A stretch of 64,000 nucleotides of DNA. Source: Apostichopus japonicus (lineage: Eukaryota > Echinodermata > Holothuroidea > Aspidochirotida > Stichopodidae). Below, piece by piece: positions 1 through 12,703 of the stretch (within the stretch, counting starts at the first letter, position 1; each line of letters begins with the position of its first letter). Where the stretch lies: positions 29,169,501 through 29,233,500 of the forward strand of contig NC_092568.1 of assembly GCF_037975245.1 (NCBI RefSeq), in the 5' to 3' direction. Below the pieces are notes generated by a model. The model had not been told where the DNA came from and did not search any database. It saw only the letters and a program-made list of their open reading frames with translations. The position numbers and the translations under genes were made by a program.

Positions 1-3000
1 AATATTTAAAAAGTGTTATACCGATCCAGCACCATTAATTTCATGTACTGTACGTCCACAGGGAAATCTATGTTTTAGCATTGGTACTGGAACTGCTCAC
101 TTAGCAGGTCACGTGTACAAATATTGCAGGAAACTTAGTATGTGGCATTGTGTGGGTATTTCCTGTTCTTGGTATCCTGGAATATCAGAGACAAATTATT
201 TTGGAAATTAATAAAGCAGTCATATGGAAAATTCATTACAGCTGCATATAATTTACTTGGACACGACGACACAAATATATTGCAATTCTCGGCTTGCTGA
301 AATTTTACCTTTGGTTTTGCTCTCAATGTGCAGATTGAAACTGTGGTACTAGCATGAGGAGTGTCATTGACTAGTATTGACCGGAATTGAACAGTCTTAC
401 AGGGTTTACAGTTTTCGTGAGAATATCCAGAAAACTGATGAAACAAAAGGATACTTAGCAGAAACTTGATGAATCCTATTGCAAACTCTGTTAAGAACCT
501 CCGTCGGTTGCAAGCAGCAGAATTCGAGCAAGAAAACATCAGTTTGTCGTCAGTGAAAACAGAGTCCGAAAAACACACATTTCCCTTTGGAATGGTAAAT
601 TCGGAAGGAAGAGAGAGTGCGCGGTGACCTGTGGGAGAGGTCACCGGGGGCGCAGTGCTAAAATTTATACCAGTGGCGTATAGGTAGACTGGGAAAGGTG
701 CGTTAGTGTTGTAGGAGACAGGTAAGGGAGGTGTGAAGTAAATAACCAGTTCACTAGCTGTAGACACAGACCAACGAGAGTGATAACGTTGGGAGGAGGC
801 ATGTAAGCGAGGAAGCGAATTCAAAAAGCAATGCACAGTAACTGTATACAATTCTCACGATTCTCTCGTCATCCCTCACTGCAATCCCTTTACAAGTATA
901 ATATTAACTCCTTAACTGAAAGATAAATCACTGCAAACTCTGATCCTGACTACACACAACTTATATACATATATATCTATTTCATATGTATATATATTAC
1001 AAACCTGATCCACTTCAAGGAATGTAATCTTCCTTACAAATAATCAAACAGAAATACTGGCTCTCAACACTTTATCTCATGCTAATTATTTCAAAAGAAA
1101 ACCTCCACTCCTGAAAACAATGCCAGTGGGAATCCTCATATCGAATTGCCTTACCGTGATAGCGATATGCCTTGATTACTTGTTCCAAGGGCAAAAAGAA
1201 AAAACAGTTCCAATTAAATGTCACTGTGCTCACCACTATTTTTTTTACCTTTTCTTTTGTTTTCTTTTATTTCTCTTGGGGGGGAGAGGGGAAAGGGGGG
1301 GTAGGGAGGGATAAATCATTTTGTGTTCCTTCCACAGCACTCACGGTATATAGAAACCAGCATTTCATTAAATTGGATAAACATTTCTCATCAGATGACG
1401 ACTCCTAAGATCCTCTGACAATCGAGAGAGAGATAGTTTGATGATGCTACTGGAAAAGTAGATAAGATCAACATCCAATTTTATTATCCAAGAGCAAGGA
1501 GATCGGTGGCTAGCAAAATTAAAAACGCGAGGAGAAGGTATGGCGAGTCATTTCCATCTAACGAAGGAACAGCGAGACGTGGCCGTGACTGTCATCAATT
1601 CTGATTACAAACTGATTTATCATGAGGGAGATTCCTATTCCGTTCGTACTTTGAATGGAATCAGAAGAAAACTTTGATAAAATTTGAAAGGCCTGTTCCT
1701 GTGAGAGATTAAAGCCATAAAAGGCATTTATTTTGTTGGATGATTCTGGAAGATGTCTGTGACCTGGTATTTGCTGCAAGAGATGCAATATTAACCTCTC
1801 TGAGATTAAATTTCATGCTCCAAAACCAAAACAGTAATAATTTCATATTGCCGTGAATATTAAACTTATAGTGTAACATGGATGGGAGTGCTACTGGATT
1901 TGACGATGTGCAAGTTTGATACGCAGTGAGTGTTACTTACAGAGTTCTTCAGGATGTTATAAAGAGCTGCAGCCATCCAGAATTATTCAAGGGCAATGTT
2001 TCCTTTTCTTTTTAAGCTGATATTTCCTTCATGAGTACAGAGGTTAACCTACTGTATAAGTACCATTGTGCATTTAGTGAATAGAACCATTCTTAGCTAG
2101 GAATGGAAGTTTATTGATTCAATCAAACAATGTAGGTACTACTTACTGTATAGATATATTTATAAAAAATATAAATAAATATATGTATATACCCATGGAA
2201 TGATGTGTGCATGCAGATATGCAGATATGTTCTCACAGACTAGAAAACCTCAAAGTTTTCCGGTTTGGACACTTACCTGTACTGTACGATCAACAATACT
2301 TACATGTCTTCAACCAATATATGGATTCTGATCTTAAATTACTAAAACTTTTCACCAGTCCACCCCCCCCCTCCCCTCCCAATAATCGCACTTCTTTTTA
2401 CTTCTGAATCTATTATTCTGAAGCCCTAAAACTGCTACTCTCCTCTCCAAATTTACATCATTAAAGTATAAAACTCAATGCACACCTATATGAGTGAACG
2501 TGTAGTATCTTGACAATTTGTACACCATCTTGCACTTGTAAGTCTATGTGCATTGTGGTATAATACTGTATGTACAGTAGTATAATATACTAAATTAGAT
2601 CAGGGAAGGAATGAGTCTCTCTCAGGACTGAACAGACCAGACATTTGGCATATATACATCTATTGATCATACTGTACACACACAACATGTCATTCATGAA
2701 CGATATCAATTCCCAGACAGAGACCTGCTGTACAACACAGTTGGGGGTAACATACATGGTACAATAGCTGTGGACACTTAACAAATAAATGAGCATGGGA
2801 ATTGTAGCTATTAAACCTAAATAGGGCCAATTAAAATTATAAATCAAACTAGGGCTGCTGATATCCTCAAGAAACAGGTACTGGAATAGCTGCCAAACTA
2901 CTTCAAATGACCTTTGACCTTCATCAGTGACAATACCAAACCTCTGATAAAAGTGCTGAGGGTCATGTACAAACCAAAGAAGGGAAGTTCATGTTCCCTT

Positions 3001-4134
3001 TGAATGGCGAGTTATCATGTTTAGAAAGAAAGCATCACAGTACTTTACACACAGTACTGTACATACACATAAACACCATGCATCACCATATGTATAGATG
3101 CCTCTTGCCTTTGCAACATTCAAAAATTGAAAGTTACTGGTTTTACTGTTCTGCACATTATGGTTCTAGTAGAAAGAGTACAGTGAAATCAAACAACAGC
3201 ATTTCTGTGTGATAAACACCTAGTGTAAGAGTGACACTCTTGTCCTCTTGGTATATATCTGTCCAGATTAACTATAAGTTTACATTTCTGACATATACAC
3301 TTAACGCCTTGATTCATGACCTAACACTCATTGGAGAGCTACGCTTCCCAAAGATGTGAGTATGACCATCGCAAAACAGAAGAATCAACTTTACAGCTCT
3401 GACTGGATACTGTCATAGTGCACGGCAGTTTATAACCGAAAGTTATATTCCTTTCTTATTGATTGGTTTGATTTTCATCCACCATATAGTACTGTACTGT
3501 ACTCTCAAACTATATTGCAAACAACCACTCACTTCCATGTGTGTAGAATCTTGCAATGGATAAAACAAACAAACAAAAAATGTCAGATACTACAGTACAT
3601 GTATGTACAATTATTGAGTGTACAAGGAGTCGTAACTATGACTTGATAGTAAATCATTAGTTCTGTTGATATGTGATTGATAAAGAACTGTACTATCACT
3701 GCAGGTTTCATATATAATATAATATGATATATAATATTATATATATATATTAATATTACCTAATCAGCTTCAGGGAAGATTCAAGCTACCACTTTTACTT
3801 TATTCTCTACAATTTGTTGGACTACTGACTGAGTTTGTACACAGAAGACAGACTTCACAATCGAGAGGGAAAACAAATAAATGCCCAAAAGTACTAACAT
3901 ACATACTGTAGTCTGGAACTCTTCAGAACCAGCACAAAAATTTAATATATGTAAGCTGAATTGGAATAAATATGAGCTCAAAAGTAAAATTGTTTTTTCA
4001 TGCACTGTACAGTCAGTGATGATGAAACTCATCTCTAGTACCCTGTTCAAATGAACTAAAAAATCACAATAGGCACAATTTGAATTTTTTGGGGGATAAG
4101 TGTCCCAGGTTTTAAATGTCAAAATAAAATAAAA
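1..4134. other. non-coding AT-rich region
   Basis: I find no gene that can be supported here apart from one weak open frame (135-851). The stretch is AT-rich with short runs of G or C (near 1280, 2365) and many copies of TACTGTA or TACAGTA, often next to GTAC (for example near 45, 2277, 2565, 3054, 3490). It could be intergenic DNA or a long intron; the sequence does not decide. Confidence 0.6.
135..851 (-). CDS. unrecognised 238-codon open frame, doubtful
   Basis: This is the longest uninterrupted frame in the first 11 kb. It opens at a TTG rather than an ATG and resembles no family I know. The translation is rich in Ser, Thr, Pro and Phe, with a hydrophobic stretch around residues 125-140 and several cysteines. 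A frame this long is uncommon but not impossible by chance in 64 kb. It could be part of an exon of a larger gene, a transposon relic, or noise. No splice sites or poly(A) context clearly support it. Confidence 0.15.
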   Translation of the reverse strand: MYTVTVHCFLNSLPRLHASSQRYHSRWSVSTASELVIYFTPPLPVSYNTNAPFPVYLYATGINFSTAPPVTSPTGHRALSLPSEFTIPKGNVCFSDSVFTDDKLMFSCSNSAACNRRRFLTEFAIGFIKFLLSILLFHQFSGYSHENCKPCKTVQFRSILVNDTPHASTTVSICTLRAKPKVKFQQAENCNIFVSSCPSKLYAAVMNFPYDCFINFQNNLSLIFQDTKNRKYPHNATY

Positions 4135-4330
4135 CTGTTAGCAAACTGCTTATCCACTAGTGAGCCTGTGTAAGAGAATGTGTAAAAGTAAGTTGGCCTG
4201 ACGTTTCAATCCTAGCAGGATCTTCTTCAAAGGCTAGTTGACAAGTAACAGTAACAGAAGGGACAAAATGTAAAGGTTTTAAACATATCTGAGGCCTTTG
4301 ACAAGTGACAAATCATGTTGAATATCATCC
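4135..4330 (-). mobile_element. Penelope/retrozyme-like repeat relic
   Basis: This segment shares a long stretch with 31636-31860, 43619-43805 and 43855-44060. The shared landmarks are GCTTATCCACTAG, GTAAAAGTAAGTTGGC, GACGTTTC, GATCTTCTTC and ACAAGTAACAGTAACAGA. Read on the minus strand it contains a hammerhead-like core (4193-4237). It is the most diverged of the four copies and the only one outside the duplicated region. No coding sequence remains. Confidence 0.55.
4193..4237 (-). ncRNA. hammerhead-ribozyme-like motif, degenerate
   Basis: The minus strand reads TTGAAGA, a stem-loop GATCC-TGCTA-GGATT, then GAAAC and GTC. The first base of the invariant CTGA box is T, and the last pair of stem II is weakened, so this copy is probably inactive. 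Confidence 0.35.
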
Positions 4331-7300
4331 AACCATTGGTGTTCTGTTATTTTAAATGAAATGCTATAGACAGAGCATGGTTTTGTTGAGTTACTGTATA
4401 ATATTATAATTTATCACATAACAGACCAACATTAACGTTAAGGCAGGTACTGAGGACTCTGGGGTTATCAAGAATTTAATTATTTAACCCTAAAAGAGCA
4501 ATCCAGAGATTTAGCATGTATATTAAAAAGTGTATACCATTGAAATGGAACAGTTAGTATGGAAACTATTTCCTGCACTCAACATGATTTTCTTTCTATA
4601 TTACTGTAGCTTGGACACATGAACATCGTTATCAAGACTACAGATCAACCTCAAATCATCTTTTTCAAGCACAGATTAGACCTAAAAAACAATACAGTAT
4701 ATATCATACCCTCAACTCTTCCAGGAGGAGTGGGGGGGGGGGGGGTGGGTACTGTATATAATATTTGGTGTGGGTTATTATAAAAAATAAAATGAAAAAC
4801 AATAAATGAAGCAGCATCCGCAATCATCCTTATCGTTGTTGTCAACATCTCACCTTTAAAGCATGAATCGTTATAAATATCAGCATTGCTCTTTCTTTAT
4901 AAATCTAGTAAAAAGTACAGTACTTGAGAATATTAATTTGCAAAGTACAAAATTTCAACATTTGTATGCTCAGCTTTTTGTGTTGGTTTTGATGTTTTGA
5001 TGCTATTCAATCCCATAAGGAGGTAGGTCATTAGCTTTATCTTCAGTAAAATTTCATTTTAAATGATAAAAGTATTAAAGAAAATTATTAACAACTTTCC
5101 AGGTTGGTAAACTTTAAAAGGAGTTATTATTATTGTTATATTATTACAGTACTCACGGGACACAAATGTTGAGGAATAAATCGATTGTATGACTTAATTA
5201 CTGGAAATTTAACCTTCACTAAGTGACATTTTTTTTTATAAGGACCGGTGTCTCAGTTCGATCAATTGGAAATTTATTTTGAGCAATGTCTGCAAGTTGG
5301 GAAAATTTATGGCATGGCCAAGTCTCAAGTAATTACAACTTTAATAGTACAAACTAATTACAGCGTAACCTATGAGAATTCTCTTGTCACTGTACTTCTG
5401 GCTAACTTGATTATGTCTGATTCACCCCTTGGCAAATTAATTACTGTAATATATATTTTATTTAATCTGCTTCGTCTTGGTGAATAACATTTTCAAATTA
5501 CTTTGTGGATTATATTTTTTCATTTTTAGATAAAATCTATAGTTGATATGAGTTCCATTGATCTGAAGGTTGAAGTTTGTGTTTGCTGAGCAGTGGCTGT
5601 TCTCTTCAATGACACTTCAAGATGTCATCATGGCATTTAAACTGAGCTGTTGCTTCAGATCTTGAAGGTTATGGGGCGCCGCTGAACAAATGTTATTTTT
5701 GGCTTAAAAGGAAGACAATTCTATCGCCACAGTTATTAATCTGTGCCTAAAATAATAAAGCTGCCTCATACATTGGAAATTGTTAATGTTTACTCAAACG
5801 TTACAGGAAAGAGAAAATTCGTGAAAATCATGAGCCACCAAAATGGACATCTGGAACAACAAAAGTGTATTCAACATAGTTTTGATGAGCATAATAAAGC
5901 TAACAACTTTGAGGAACAATTTTTCTGTGGATTATTAATAAGCCATTTATAACTTAAATTTTGAATATCAAATTTGCTGTATGAATAAATCCACATATTC
6001 ATTCTAGTTACACCTTTTGGGAAGATTTAGGTCAGTTGGATCAGAATGATATAAAAAGCCTCTAGTTCCTACCAAACAGAAATCACAGCTGTTAAAGAGT
6101 GAAAAAAGTTGACAAAATGCTACATGAAATGGGAAGTTTAAGCTTTCTTCCTTTTTTTTTAATGCAACTTCCAATGTATACAGTGACTCCATGGCAAGAT
6201 TTGTTACATTAAATTTAAAAAGTCAGAGTAAATGTAGTATCTTGAAAAGGCCTGTTTACTTTGTGTCAGCAAACTAAATCAATTCAATTCAAATCAAATA
6301 TAAACCCACGACTGCTGTATATCTACAAAGTTCACTCTACTTTTTGTATCTCTATGCACATGTAGCCTACATGTATATAAAGTACACCAACAGTAGGCCA
6401 TAAACATTCAGTTGCATGAAAGCTATGATAGTAGAAAATTTGTGTAAGTCCTTTCATCATGTGATTAACTTGAAATACCCAGCCAGTGGAAAATGTGGGA
6501 CATTCAAACTGAGCAATGTAATAAAGTGAACAGTGTGGATCTATTAATTGTGAGTTACTATACAATAACTTAAGAAGGAAATCCAATCCGTGTCTTCACA
6601 TTGTGAATGCATCTACATTACTACAAAACGGTGTAAATTGACAGAACAAAATTGGCTTTGTAATCTTTGTCGATAACAAATACTACTATTATTTCGTTCT
6701 GAATAGAAAAAACTTGAAAAAAGGAACAAGGGACCAAAGTAACAATGCTTGCTACAGTAGTTAAGTCAGTCTACTGTACTACTTACTTTCTATAGTACCT
6801 TGATCAAACTTGTACTTTTAAGGAGATGAGAATAGTACCTCCCCCCCCCACTCTCCATACCCCCCTTCTCCCATTATCAGATATCTGGATTACTACTTGC
6901 TTTCTTTTCTTCTTAAACAAAAGTACCATCAACTTCATAATTGACATAGAAAACTTTACTTCAAAACAGCCATGGTGATCTGTACAGCTGATCTCCCAGG
7001 GCTGTCAGTTTTTCATCTTATTAAAAACGTACCTTAAACGTGTCACCCCTATAACAAAGGCCTTTTCATTAAAAGTCCTACTTGTATTGTAGCTATCTAC
7101 ACAAAGAATAGGTACTGTGTGTATGGATATAAATGATTAAACTTCATTTAACCATCACATAACTAGCAAGTTCTTATGATAATGTACAATCTTCACTTCC
7201 TTAATCTCACAATTTGTACTATGTTTTATCATATGTGATTTAGGCACACCTACTTGCTATATGCTGCTAATAATTACCACCATGCCAGGTGTGGGTATTT

Positions 7301-10300
7301 ATGGACCACAGTACATCAGCCTATGCACTCCTATCTATCTTAAAACCAACATTAATTGGTAACATTACTGCCTCCCCCACTGACCTACTTCTGGGTCACA
7401 CATGTCCACTTTCTCTACCTTCCAATTCCCCTTTCTGATACTTGTGCTACTACTGCAAGAGCAGAGGTTTCCAATAGTACAACAACAATGTATTTTCATT
7501 TTAGCATTTAAAATGTATCTCTTTGTGTTCTAACACAAGATTTTTACTGGAATAAATTATATTGCATTTTGATACCTTTTGCACAATAAAAAGAGGATAT
7601 TGAACAGGAAATGCATCAATAATGCATATAAAGAATCATAATTATATAAACACATGCACAAAATTACCATCACTTATCAACAATTTCAAATTTGAAGCAG
7701 ATCAGTAGAACCAAACTAGCAGCACTTATAGTATTTCTGTTAAATCTGTTAAATCAATTAAATCTGTGAAGTCTCTAAAGTTGTTTCCATGTAAAATCAA
7801 GGATGATGATCTTCTCAACAAGTAGTACATGTACTGTAAGCATGTTGACTTTAAACTTTGTTCTTTGAATACCACATCCTACTTCTATTATTTATTTTAT
7901 ATAAGTCTTTGCTATCCTTCTTGCCTCTATTCCTTCTCTCTTTCTGTTCTTCTGTCTTTTTTTCTTATTCAGTTTCTTTATGTCTTTCTTTTTCCCTCTG
8001 TATTCAATTTCATATTTCACTGTTTTATATTTCTACTTGGTCACTAGCTGAGGTAACAGCCTTGCTGTTTTTCTAGTGTCCTTCCTACTGTATGTTAACC
8101 TTCCTACTGTAATGTTAAATTGTATTTATCTTGTATAAACATATGAGAAATAAATTTGAATTGAAATTTTTCTTTCCTGTGCATATCAAGGTACAGTTAC
8201 AGTACCGAATACTAGTACTTTTAATATTGTACACTACCTGCAAACATAAAGGACATGATGAAGCCTACCTGTATACTTCTTACATTCTTATTTTTTTTTG
8301 GTAGAAAACATCAAAGATAAGTTGAATGAATACTGTAGAACATTTTATACAGTATTTCAAGTTGTACAGGTCTACAGTATGTTTTTGTCATATATTTACA
8401 AGCACAGTATATTACTGAAAAGTCAAGTTTCACAAATTCAGCCTCCAACTAAGCACTGGATGGTGACAATTCATGCAATATTTACTTGAAGGGCAGTTTT
8501 GCACTTGTCTTAAGAAAATAAATCCTCAGAAAGTTATTCAAGATGGAGCCTGGACATGAAAGACATTATTTCACCAAAGTAATCCCACTCTCATTCCCTA
8601 TCATTGTGATGATTTAGTACAATGAGCTGACAACTAGACTAGGAAAAGAACACAATGCATGCATCACCTTCAGTGGCAATACAGTCTAATATCAACTCCT
8701 ACTGTAGTTAATAGAAATACCACAAAATAGAACAGTTACACACAATGTTCACAAAGTGGGATTCTCTCTCTTTCATTCAGCTTCCTTTTGTTTAATAATC
8801 AGCTTAGTTGGTGATTCAACTTGAATTTGAATGTAACAGCTTAGCTTGAGCAGGATGACAGGGGATTTGAAGGCTCACTATTCTATTTGGGTTGCTCAAA
8901 AGTCAAAATTTTCATAAGCGTACTGTATGAAGCCCACTCAAACGAAGTGACATGCAGTTTAGGCTTTTGCAAAGCAACTCTTCATTACTGTATTACCATC
9001 TGAAAGCATAAATACTATATTATTTTTAGATAGAACACCGGCAAATGCTGACAGTTTTCATTTGTAATGCAAGTGGTCAACAATCTGTCATCATTCCAAA
9101 GGCATACATATGTACTCTTCACACAACAATACCCATGACACTAACTGTGCAGCCAACAGCAACGACTGCTACAGTGCTCACACACACCTCATACTCTTAA
9201 CAGGAATGTATTTTTATTGCGAGTCTACACTGATTTCTTACCACAACATTGAAGAAAACTATTAGAAACTATCAAAAAAATACCTATAGTTTCAAGATTC
9301 TACTCGTAACAGTCTAAGTAAAAGGAATGGGAACCAAGCAGCAAAGAGGTGGAGTTAGAGGGGGAAGAATATATCCTTGGAGGTAGGGCAAGGCCCATTG
9401 CAATGATGCCCCTTCCTCTACCTCTAGAAATTAAGCTCTTTTCAAACTCTTTTTGAGGTGATAACACAATGCAGTACCTATTGAATATTTACATACTGTA
9501 CGTTTCAACTTCCCTTCATGTGAATGTATCACCAAATATTTACCAGGCTGCACTAATGGAATAGACATAGTCATCTACTGTACTGGGCTAAAGGTAAAGG
9601 GAAAACATTGCCTAAGTATTTAACCCAATATACATATAAGATATCATGTATCCATGAAATCTTTGATGTCGCACATGTATATGATGCAGTTGCCAGTTAG
9701 CATTTGGAGGCAGATAGACCTCTTCTAAACCGTGTTGGTCTTAAACGAGTTTAAAACCAATGTTATTACTCCTACGATTTATAATACCTTCATCATTTAA
9801 GACCACAAAGGAATTTGCTGACCTTTCCTCAGTTTTCTACAAGCTTCATAGACAGAGAACTTTTCCAAGCAGCCTAACATCAAAACATGTGACTTGGTAT
9901 TCATCAGACACCAATGTTCTATGCTCACATTGAGGTGAAAGAATAATTGATAGGACCCACATGTAATTGTCAAGTTACCTTTTTGTAAGGACTAGCCTAA
10001 ACATCAGTCTAATATAGGCCTAACCTACTACAAACACTCCAAAATTTTGACTCAGTCTGGTACTGGTAGTGTGTGATGGCTTACTTCAGCATGTAGCTCA
10101 TAATTTTGTACCATGATTTTTACTAGACATCTGATGTATTTATCATTGAGTAGCCTTTACATCACACAACTAGCTCAGTGATAAGCAGTGCAAATCTTAA
10201 TAACTGCAATCTACCCATATCGATTAAACCCATAACTATGTTTAAAGTGTGTAAAGTTTAATTTGATCTCTGCACAAATAATAGGCGTAACGTTAATAGG

Positions 10301-10309
10301 CTGGTTCCA
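4331..10309. other. non-coding region, TACTGTA-rich
   Basis: No gene is supported. TACTGTA/TACAGTA remains very frequent (for example 5150, 6775, 8090, 8325, 8350, 9580). Around 7860-8170 a pyrimidine-rich stretch ends in AAATAAATTTGAATTG, which looks like the 3' end of an old non-LTR retroposon, but nothing coding remains. Confidence 0.55.
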
Positions 10310-10925
10310 GTGCCATTCCGCCATAGGTACATACCGCCATACCTTTCCTCCATAGGTTTCCATCCTTTCCGCCATGGCGGAGAGGCTCGAAACCTATGGC
10401 GGAAAGGTATATTTTAGGAATGGATTTTACACAGGAATGTATCTGTGAAACATTCTTTGAATCGCGTGGATATATAGGTACACCGTCTTCAAACGTGACG
10501 GTTTGCTGGATAGACTGAGTTGTAGTTAAGACAAGATTTGGGAATAGAGTGTATAGTCTTTAAAGTACATGTTGATTGAATAGCTTTAATAACTTTGTAA
10601 GATTTCTTGAGTTGATACACTGTCTACAAATATATAATAGTTGGTTGAATAAATCAAATTAATTTTGGTTGATTGTTTATTAAAAAGACCTATTCTGATT
10701 GTCAATTTAAATGACTGATTTTGTGGATTTTGCGAGCCTATATATAGGTAGTGTGAAGGGACGCAATATACATAGGCCTACACTGCACCCACAATGAATG
10801 AGCTCTTTCTGCCATACAAAAGTGCTTTACCGCCATCGAGATAACATGGCGGAATGGCACTTTTTCTATGGCGGAAAGAGAACATTTCCTATGGCGGAAC
10901 CGATGGCTGAATGACCCGGCCCCCC
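10310..10925. repeat. foldback-like element built of CCGCCATAGG motifs
   Basis: The segment carries at least eight copies of CCGCCAT or its complement ATGGCGG in two clusters. At the left, near 10318, 10333 and 10368, they point mainly one way. At the right, near 10848, 10867 and 10893, they point mainly the other. A local palindrome sits at 10368-10405. The outer ends (GTTCCAGTGCCATTCCGCC and the complement of GGCGGAACCGATGGCTGA) are roughly inverted. It probably is a non-autonomous inverted-repeat element; I see no clear target duplication. Confidence 0.5.
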
Positions 10926-11267
10926 CTTAGGTGCAAACCTAGGCTTAAGTTGAACGAATAGCATTCACAATTAACAACACTGGCCAGGCAAGGGTTCTAA
11001 CTGTGTATTGGTTGTAATAAGCAGCAAAGGAATCAGTGCTACAGCACAATAATACTGACAGCAGTACAGTCTTTTAACCTGAATATCCCCTGCGTAAGAA
11101 TGTGTTAAGAATTCATGACCATCTTCCAAACAGTAGCCTAGGCCTACTTGACCAAATAGCTAACGTAAGGCCATGCCAAGTTAGTAGTAGTAGGATTATG
11201 TTCGTTGGCTACAGCAGCTTCCTAACCTAACTTTATGAGCAGAGAAAACTCGAGAGTGATCACTTAC

Positions 11268-11560
11268 CTTTGCAAATAACATCTTCCAATCACACGTTCT
11301 TTTAGTAGGATCAATTCGACCTTATCTATTGAAAGTTACTTGTTGTTGCCTTGTCCTTATTTTACCACGGGCATTGAAATTCGTAGTTGAACTGTTACTG
11401 TTAGATATCTACGTAACACGTATTGCACATTCAGCAGACGGTACCACTTGTCTCAAATGTTCCCCTGTAAAGTCAAATCGTCAACTGTTTTGATCTGTGA
11501 AACAGAGTTGCATTCCCGTAACAAACTCTCGAAATTCTGTGCAGCGCCATCTATTAACCC
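11268..11560 (-). other. possible first exon of a minus-strand gene
   Basis: On the minus strand the sequence ends in a textbook donor, AAAG followed by GTAAGTGATC (exon side at 11268), with an in-frame ATG 15 bases before it. The DNA upstream (11270-11560) is richer in CpG than its surroundings. If real, the gene would run left, and the preceding 11 kb would be its first intron. No downstream exon was found, so this is a suggestion from one splice signal only. Confidence 0.2.
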
Positions 11561-11626
11561 AGTTTTTATTTTCATTCATGGCACAGACACCCCGAGCTCG
11601 CACGTTCGATGAGATACGCTACTGTT

Positions 11627-11656
11627 TTAGTTTAGTTTAGTTTAGTTTAGTTTAGT
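11627..11656. repeat. (TTTAG)n microsatellite, 3' tail of CR1-like element
   Basis: About five GTTTA units. Because the neighbouring reverse transcriptase fragment is on the minus strand, this is the expected place for its 3' terminal microsatellite, read as (CTAAA)n. Confidence 0.7.
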
Positions 11657-11907
11657 AGCGAAAAAGGATCAGGAGGGACACTCAAGTCCCCATCTAGGAC
11701 CCTATATGTGAAAAAAAAACTGAAGACACAAACACTCAGACCCGATTACAATGCTTAAAGTGCTTGCCAAAAGCATTCTTAAACCCATTCACTCTACTTG
11801 CAAGTATAACTTTCGCTTGCAAACCGTTCCCCACTCATTCACAACCCTTTTAGAAAAAAAGTTATGCCGAATATTAATCCTACTTTGTGACTTTTGGAGT
11901 TTAAGAC
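11627..11907 (-). pseudogene. CR1-like non-LTR reverse transcriptase, 3' end
   Basis: The minus-strand frame from 11907 down to about 11789 reads LKLQKSQSRINIRHNFFSKR and then RVVNEWG. This is the usual C-terminal end of CR1/jockey-group reverse transcriptases, where host proteins show KL...R..FF..RV.N.WN. The frame is the direct continuation of the fragment at 21929-22826, where the frame stops after TRGHC. The two halves are separated by a 10-kb transposon. A short 3' untranslated stretch and a (CTAAA)n tail follow. Confidence 0.8.
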
Positions 11908-12212
11908 CAGGGGCGGATCCAGGGGGGGCCGACCCGGCCCCGGCCCCCCCTTTTTGGAAATCAGTTGCGTTTTTTTTAATGTGGGAGTACTTCAAATTCC
12001 TAATAGGCATAACTTGGTGAAAGAAAAGCCTAATATATATCCAGCTGCTCTTCCCTGAAATGCGATCGTTTTTATTCCAAATTTGAAACCCAAAGCAATA
12101 ATCAGGCCTAGGCGACATCAAGTATTAATTAGATACGGCTCAGTACTATAGTGCTGACTATTACTGTCAGCGAAAATCAATGCACAGTTAGCAAGTATAT
12201 CATAATTATCTG

Positions 12213-12294
12213 AATGAAAGGGGGTGTAGGCGGTTTTACACTATCTAACGCAACGTAGTCGCCAAGAACCTGAAGTATTTTTAAGGGAGGGCCC
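12213..12294 (+). repeat. 82-bp inverted repeat flanking PLE, left arm
   Basis: This arm includes GTAGGCGGTTTTACACTATC and GAAGTATTTTTAAGGGAGGG and is the near-perfect reverse complement of 20988-21069. Together the arms bracket the Penelope-like element. Penelope-like elements are known to carry complex direct or inverted terminal repeats, so these may be its termini. Confidence 0.75.
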
Positions 12295-12703
12295 GAGGAA
12301 CATGAACTTACAGCATGCTCCTCGTGGTGAAACATAATTGCACCTATTAGGTGAATTGAGTGTACTGTTAATAGTAGGAGAGACTAGTGTAGGTTCTTAT
12401 GACCAACTCGACCGGTTTCTGCTCTCAAACTTTATAGGAGGAGCTTCATCAGTAGTAGCCTTTGAATATTTTATATTCGGCCTGGGCGTCTCGTTCTCAA
12501 AATGCATCTATTTTCTGTGCACGAGTTTTTATGGACTCATAGTGCAGCTATAAGAGCATCTAAAAGAGCTTCGTGTGAACCTTGAGAGTCAGCTGATTCT
12601 TCGTTAGTATGAAACCTTGAGTTAACAAGTAAATCTTTGAGATTTTGGGCCCTTTGTAGGCTAGAATCGGTTCTTTTGGAAACAGTTTGGATAATTCCGC
12701 GTG
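12295..12703 (-). pseudogene. Penelope-like element, 3' part
   Basis: The minus-strand frame from 12703 reads AELSKLFPKEPILAYKGPK and ends in an in-frame stop near 12560. It continues the frame at 19984-20126, whose last residues are HLISQH. The codons join cleanly over the duplicated octamer (CAA CAC GCG GAA). KHW...LF..PI..Y is the normal C-terminal region of Penelope-type reverse transcriptases. No GIY-YIG endonuclease domain is visible after it, so this is either an endonuclease-lacking type or a decayed copy. The 3' untranslated part holds a hammerhead-like motif (12401-12460). Confidence 0.75.
12401..12460 (-). ncRNA. hammerhead-ribozyme-like motif in PLE 3' region
   Basis: The minus strand reads CTGATGA, a short stem (GCTC paired with GAGC across a loop of about 14), then GAAAC, the palindromic ACCGGT and GTC, followed by a partly complementary stem I. 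CTGATGA and GAAA are the invariant hammerhead boxes. Penelope-like elements are established hosts of minimal type I hammerheads with very short stem III, and the motif sits on the same strand as, and just downstream of, the reverse transcriptase frame. Stem II carries an A-A mismatch at its base, so activity is uncertain. Confidence 0.55.

Noticed and set aside
2255-2290. U1-like ACTTACCTG
   Set aside because: Only the nine-base 5' motif matches; no further U1 sequence follows.
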